Assembly: GCA_902500995.1 (NCBI GenBank)
Contig: CABVSR010000001.1
Coordinates: 1-64,000, forward strand
DNA length: 64,000 bases
From: an uncultured Nitrospira sp.
GTDB lineage: Bacteria; Nitrospirota; Nitrospiria; Nitrospirales; Nitrospiraceae
Direction: 5' to 3'
Below, one piece after another: positions 63,291 through 64,000 of the stretch; the first letter of the stretch is position 1, and every line of letters starts with the position of its first letter. A program made the position numbers and the translations under genes. The notes beneath the pieces were generated by a model that searched no databases, was not told where the DNA came from, and saw nothing but the letters and a program-made list of their open reading frames with translations.

Positions 63291-64000
63291 TTATCGGGCC
63301 AGGGCCGCGCGGCTATCGCTTAGCCGCAGGCCGTAATTGATGAGGCTGGTCGCCGTATTCCAGCGCCGCTTGGAGTTGAGGATCACCAGCAGCAGGTCGC
63401 TGCCGTCCTGGGAGACTTTCGCAATCAGGCATCGGCCGGCCTTGGACGTAAATCCTGTCTTGACCCCCTGCACGCCGGGTATTCGGCCGAGCAACCGGTT
63501 GGTCGTGCGCAAGACATAGGCGCGATGTTCATTAATCGGCATGATGATTTCCCGCTCTTCGCGGACCAGTTCCTTGAAGACAGGATGGTGCATGGCAATC
63601 TCACTGAGCTTGGCCAGATCTTCCGCGGTCGAGTAGTGACCCGGCGCATCAAAGCCGCAGGCATTGCTGAAATGGGTATTGCGCAATTCGAGCGCCGCCG
63701 CCTTGGCATTCATCAGATCGACAAATCGTGCTTCATCGCCGCCGACATGCTCGCTGGCGGCCAGGCAGGCATCGTTCGCGGAGACAATCAGCATGGCCTT
63801 TAATAAATCTTCCAGGCGAAAAATTTGTCCCGTCCTCAAGCGCAGGTGTGTTTTATGGGCGCGAGCGGCCTTGGGGCTGACGGTCACTTCGTCATCAAGA
63901 TGGCCATATTCGAGAATCACCAGCGCAGACATGATTTTGGTCAGGCTTGCCGGCGAGAGACGCTTCTCGCTTTCAAATTGATATAACGTCGTGCCGGTCT
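63291..64000 (-). CDS. D-alanyl-D-alanine carboxypeptidase (DacA/PBP5-like), 5' part missing
   Basis: The gene runs off the right end of the window. The three penicillin-binding motifs are visible: SLTK (63945-63956 region on the minus strand), SAN in SANDACL, and KTG in VKTGFTSKAG. It trims the stem peptide of peptidoglycan in the periplasm. The stop is a TAA at 63291. The N-terminus and any signal peptide lie outside the window, as does the PBP5 C-terminal domain question, which the short end suggests is absent. Confidence 0.88.
   Translation of the reverse strand, partial: TGTTLYQFESEKRLSPASLTKIMSALVILEYGHLDDEVTVSPKAARAHKTHLRLRTGQIFRLEDLLKAMLIVSANDACLAASEHVGGDEARFVDLMNAKAAALELRNTHFSNACGFDAPGHYSTAEDLAKLSEIAMHHPVFKELVREEREIIMPINEHRAYVLRTTNRLLGRIPGVQGVKTGFTSKAGRCLIAKVSQDGSDLLLVILNSKRRWNTATSLINYGLRLSDSRAALAR

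Noticed and set aside
1-64000. CRISPR arrays, insertion sequences, prophage genes, c-di-GMP or TPP riboswitch consensus
   Set aside because: None was found by eye; the only repeats seen are the two hairpin copies at 40.6-40.9 kb.

Overview
The window is a 64-kb piece of a GC-rich bacterial chromosome with dense, mostly housekeeping coding on both strands. The gene set suggests a Nitrospira-like member of Nitrospirota. It includes LL-diaminopimelate aminotransferase with dapA/dapB/lysA, a type-5 uracil-DNA glycosylase, TtcA, TrmI, several PilZ proteins, a Wzm/Wzt exporter and many small lipoproteins. This is inference from gene content; no rRNA or nitrification gene is present to confirm it.

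Layout. 1-9.9 kb: a minus-strand LON-domain/ABC-2 transporter/SirB1-like operon, a CrtC/AttH-like exported protein, a sortilin-type repeat lipoprotein, a histidine phosphatase, small lipoprotein and membrane genes, and a PmtA/UbiE-like methyltransferase. 10-15 kb: Wzt and Wzm exporter, DUF1499 protein, acyltransferase 3. 15.3-18 kb: dapL-folK-panC. 18-27 kb: zinc-ribbon PilZ, MazG-like protein, RmuC, a PEP-synthase-like dikinase with glycerate kinase and a lytic transglycosylase, type-5 UDG, and Fsa-type transaldolase. 28.5-36.8 kb: an arginine/lysine block transcribed argD-argF-argG-argH-lipoprotein-lysA-dapA-dapB. 37-47 kb: GpmA, a small outer-membrane protein, a pair of hairpin repeats, an ATP-grasp/zinc-peptidase pair, TtcA, two tandem 47-aa zinc-ribbon paralogues, MsrA and Zwf. 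47.5-55.2 kb: two divergent PilZ genes, DUF3422, Pal, tRNA-Arg(UCG), aroK, aroE, SDR and TrmI. 55.4-60.8 kb: a group-2 sigma factor with a strong terminator, then HtrA-LipB-GDH and two small genes. 60.8-64 kb: an exported truncated globin divergent from an OxyR-like LysR regulator, a small exported protein and a truncated DacA-type carboxypeptidase.

Together the genes give most of the DAP/lysine and arginine pathways, part of the shikimate, folate and pantothenate pathways, envelope maintenance (Pal, HtrA, transglycosylase, DacA, Wzm/Wzt), and c-di-GMP and redox signalling. The points most worth a second look are the OxyR-like regulator (two cysteines at OxyR spacing, with an ATAG-N7-CTAT palindrome) beside the globin lipoprotein; two previously uncalled tandem zinc-ribbon microproteins; a hairpin repeat pair whose outer arms differ between copies but stay self-complementary; several genes that look leaderless; and the ATP-grasp/zinc-peptidase pair.
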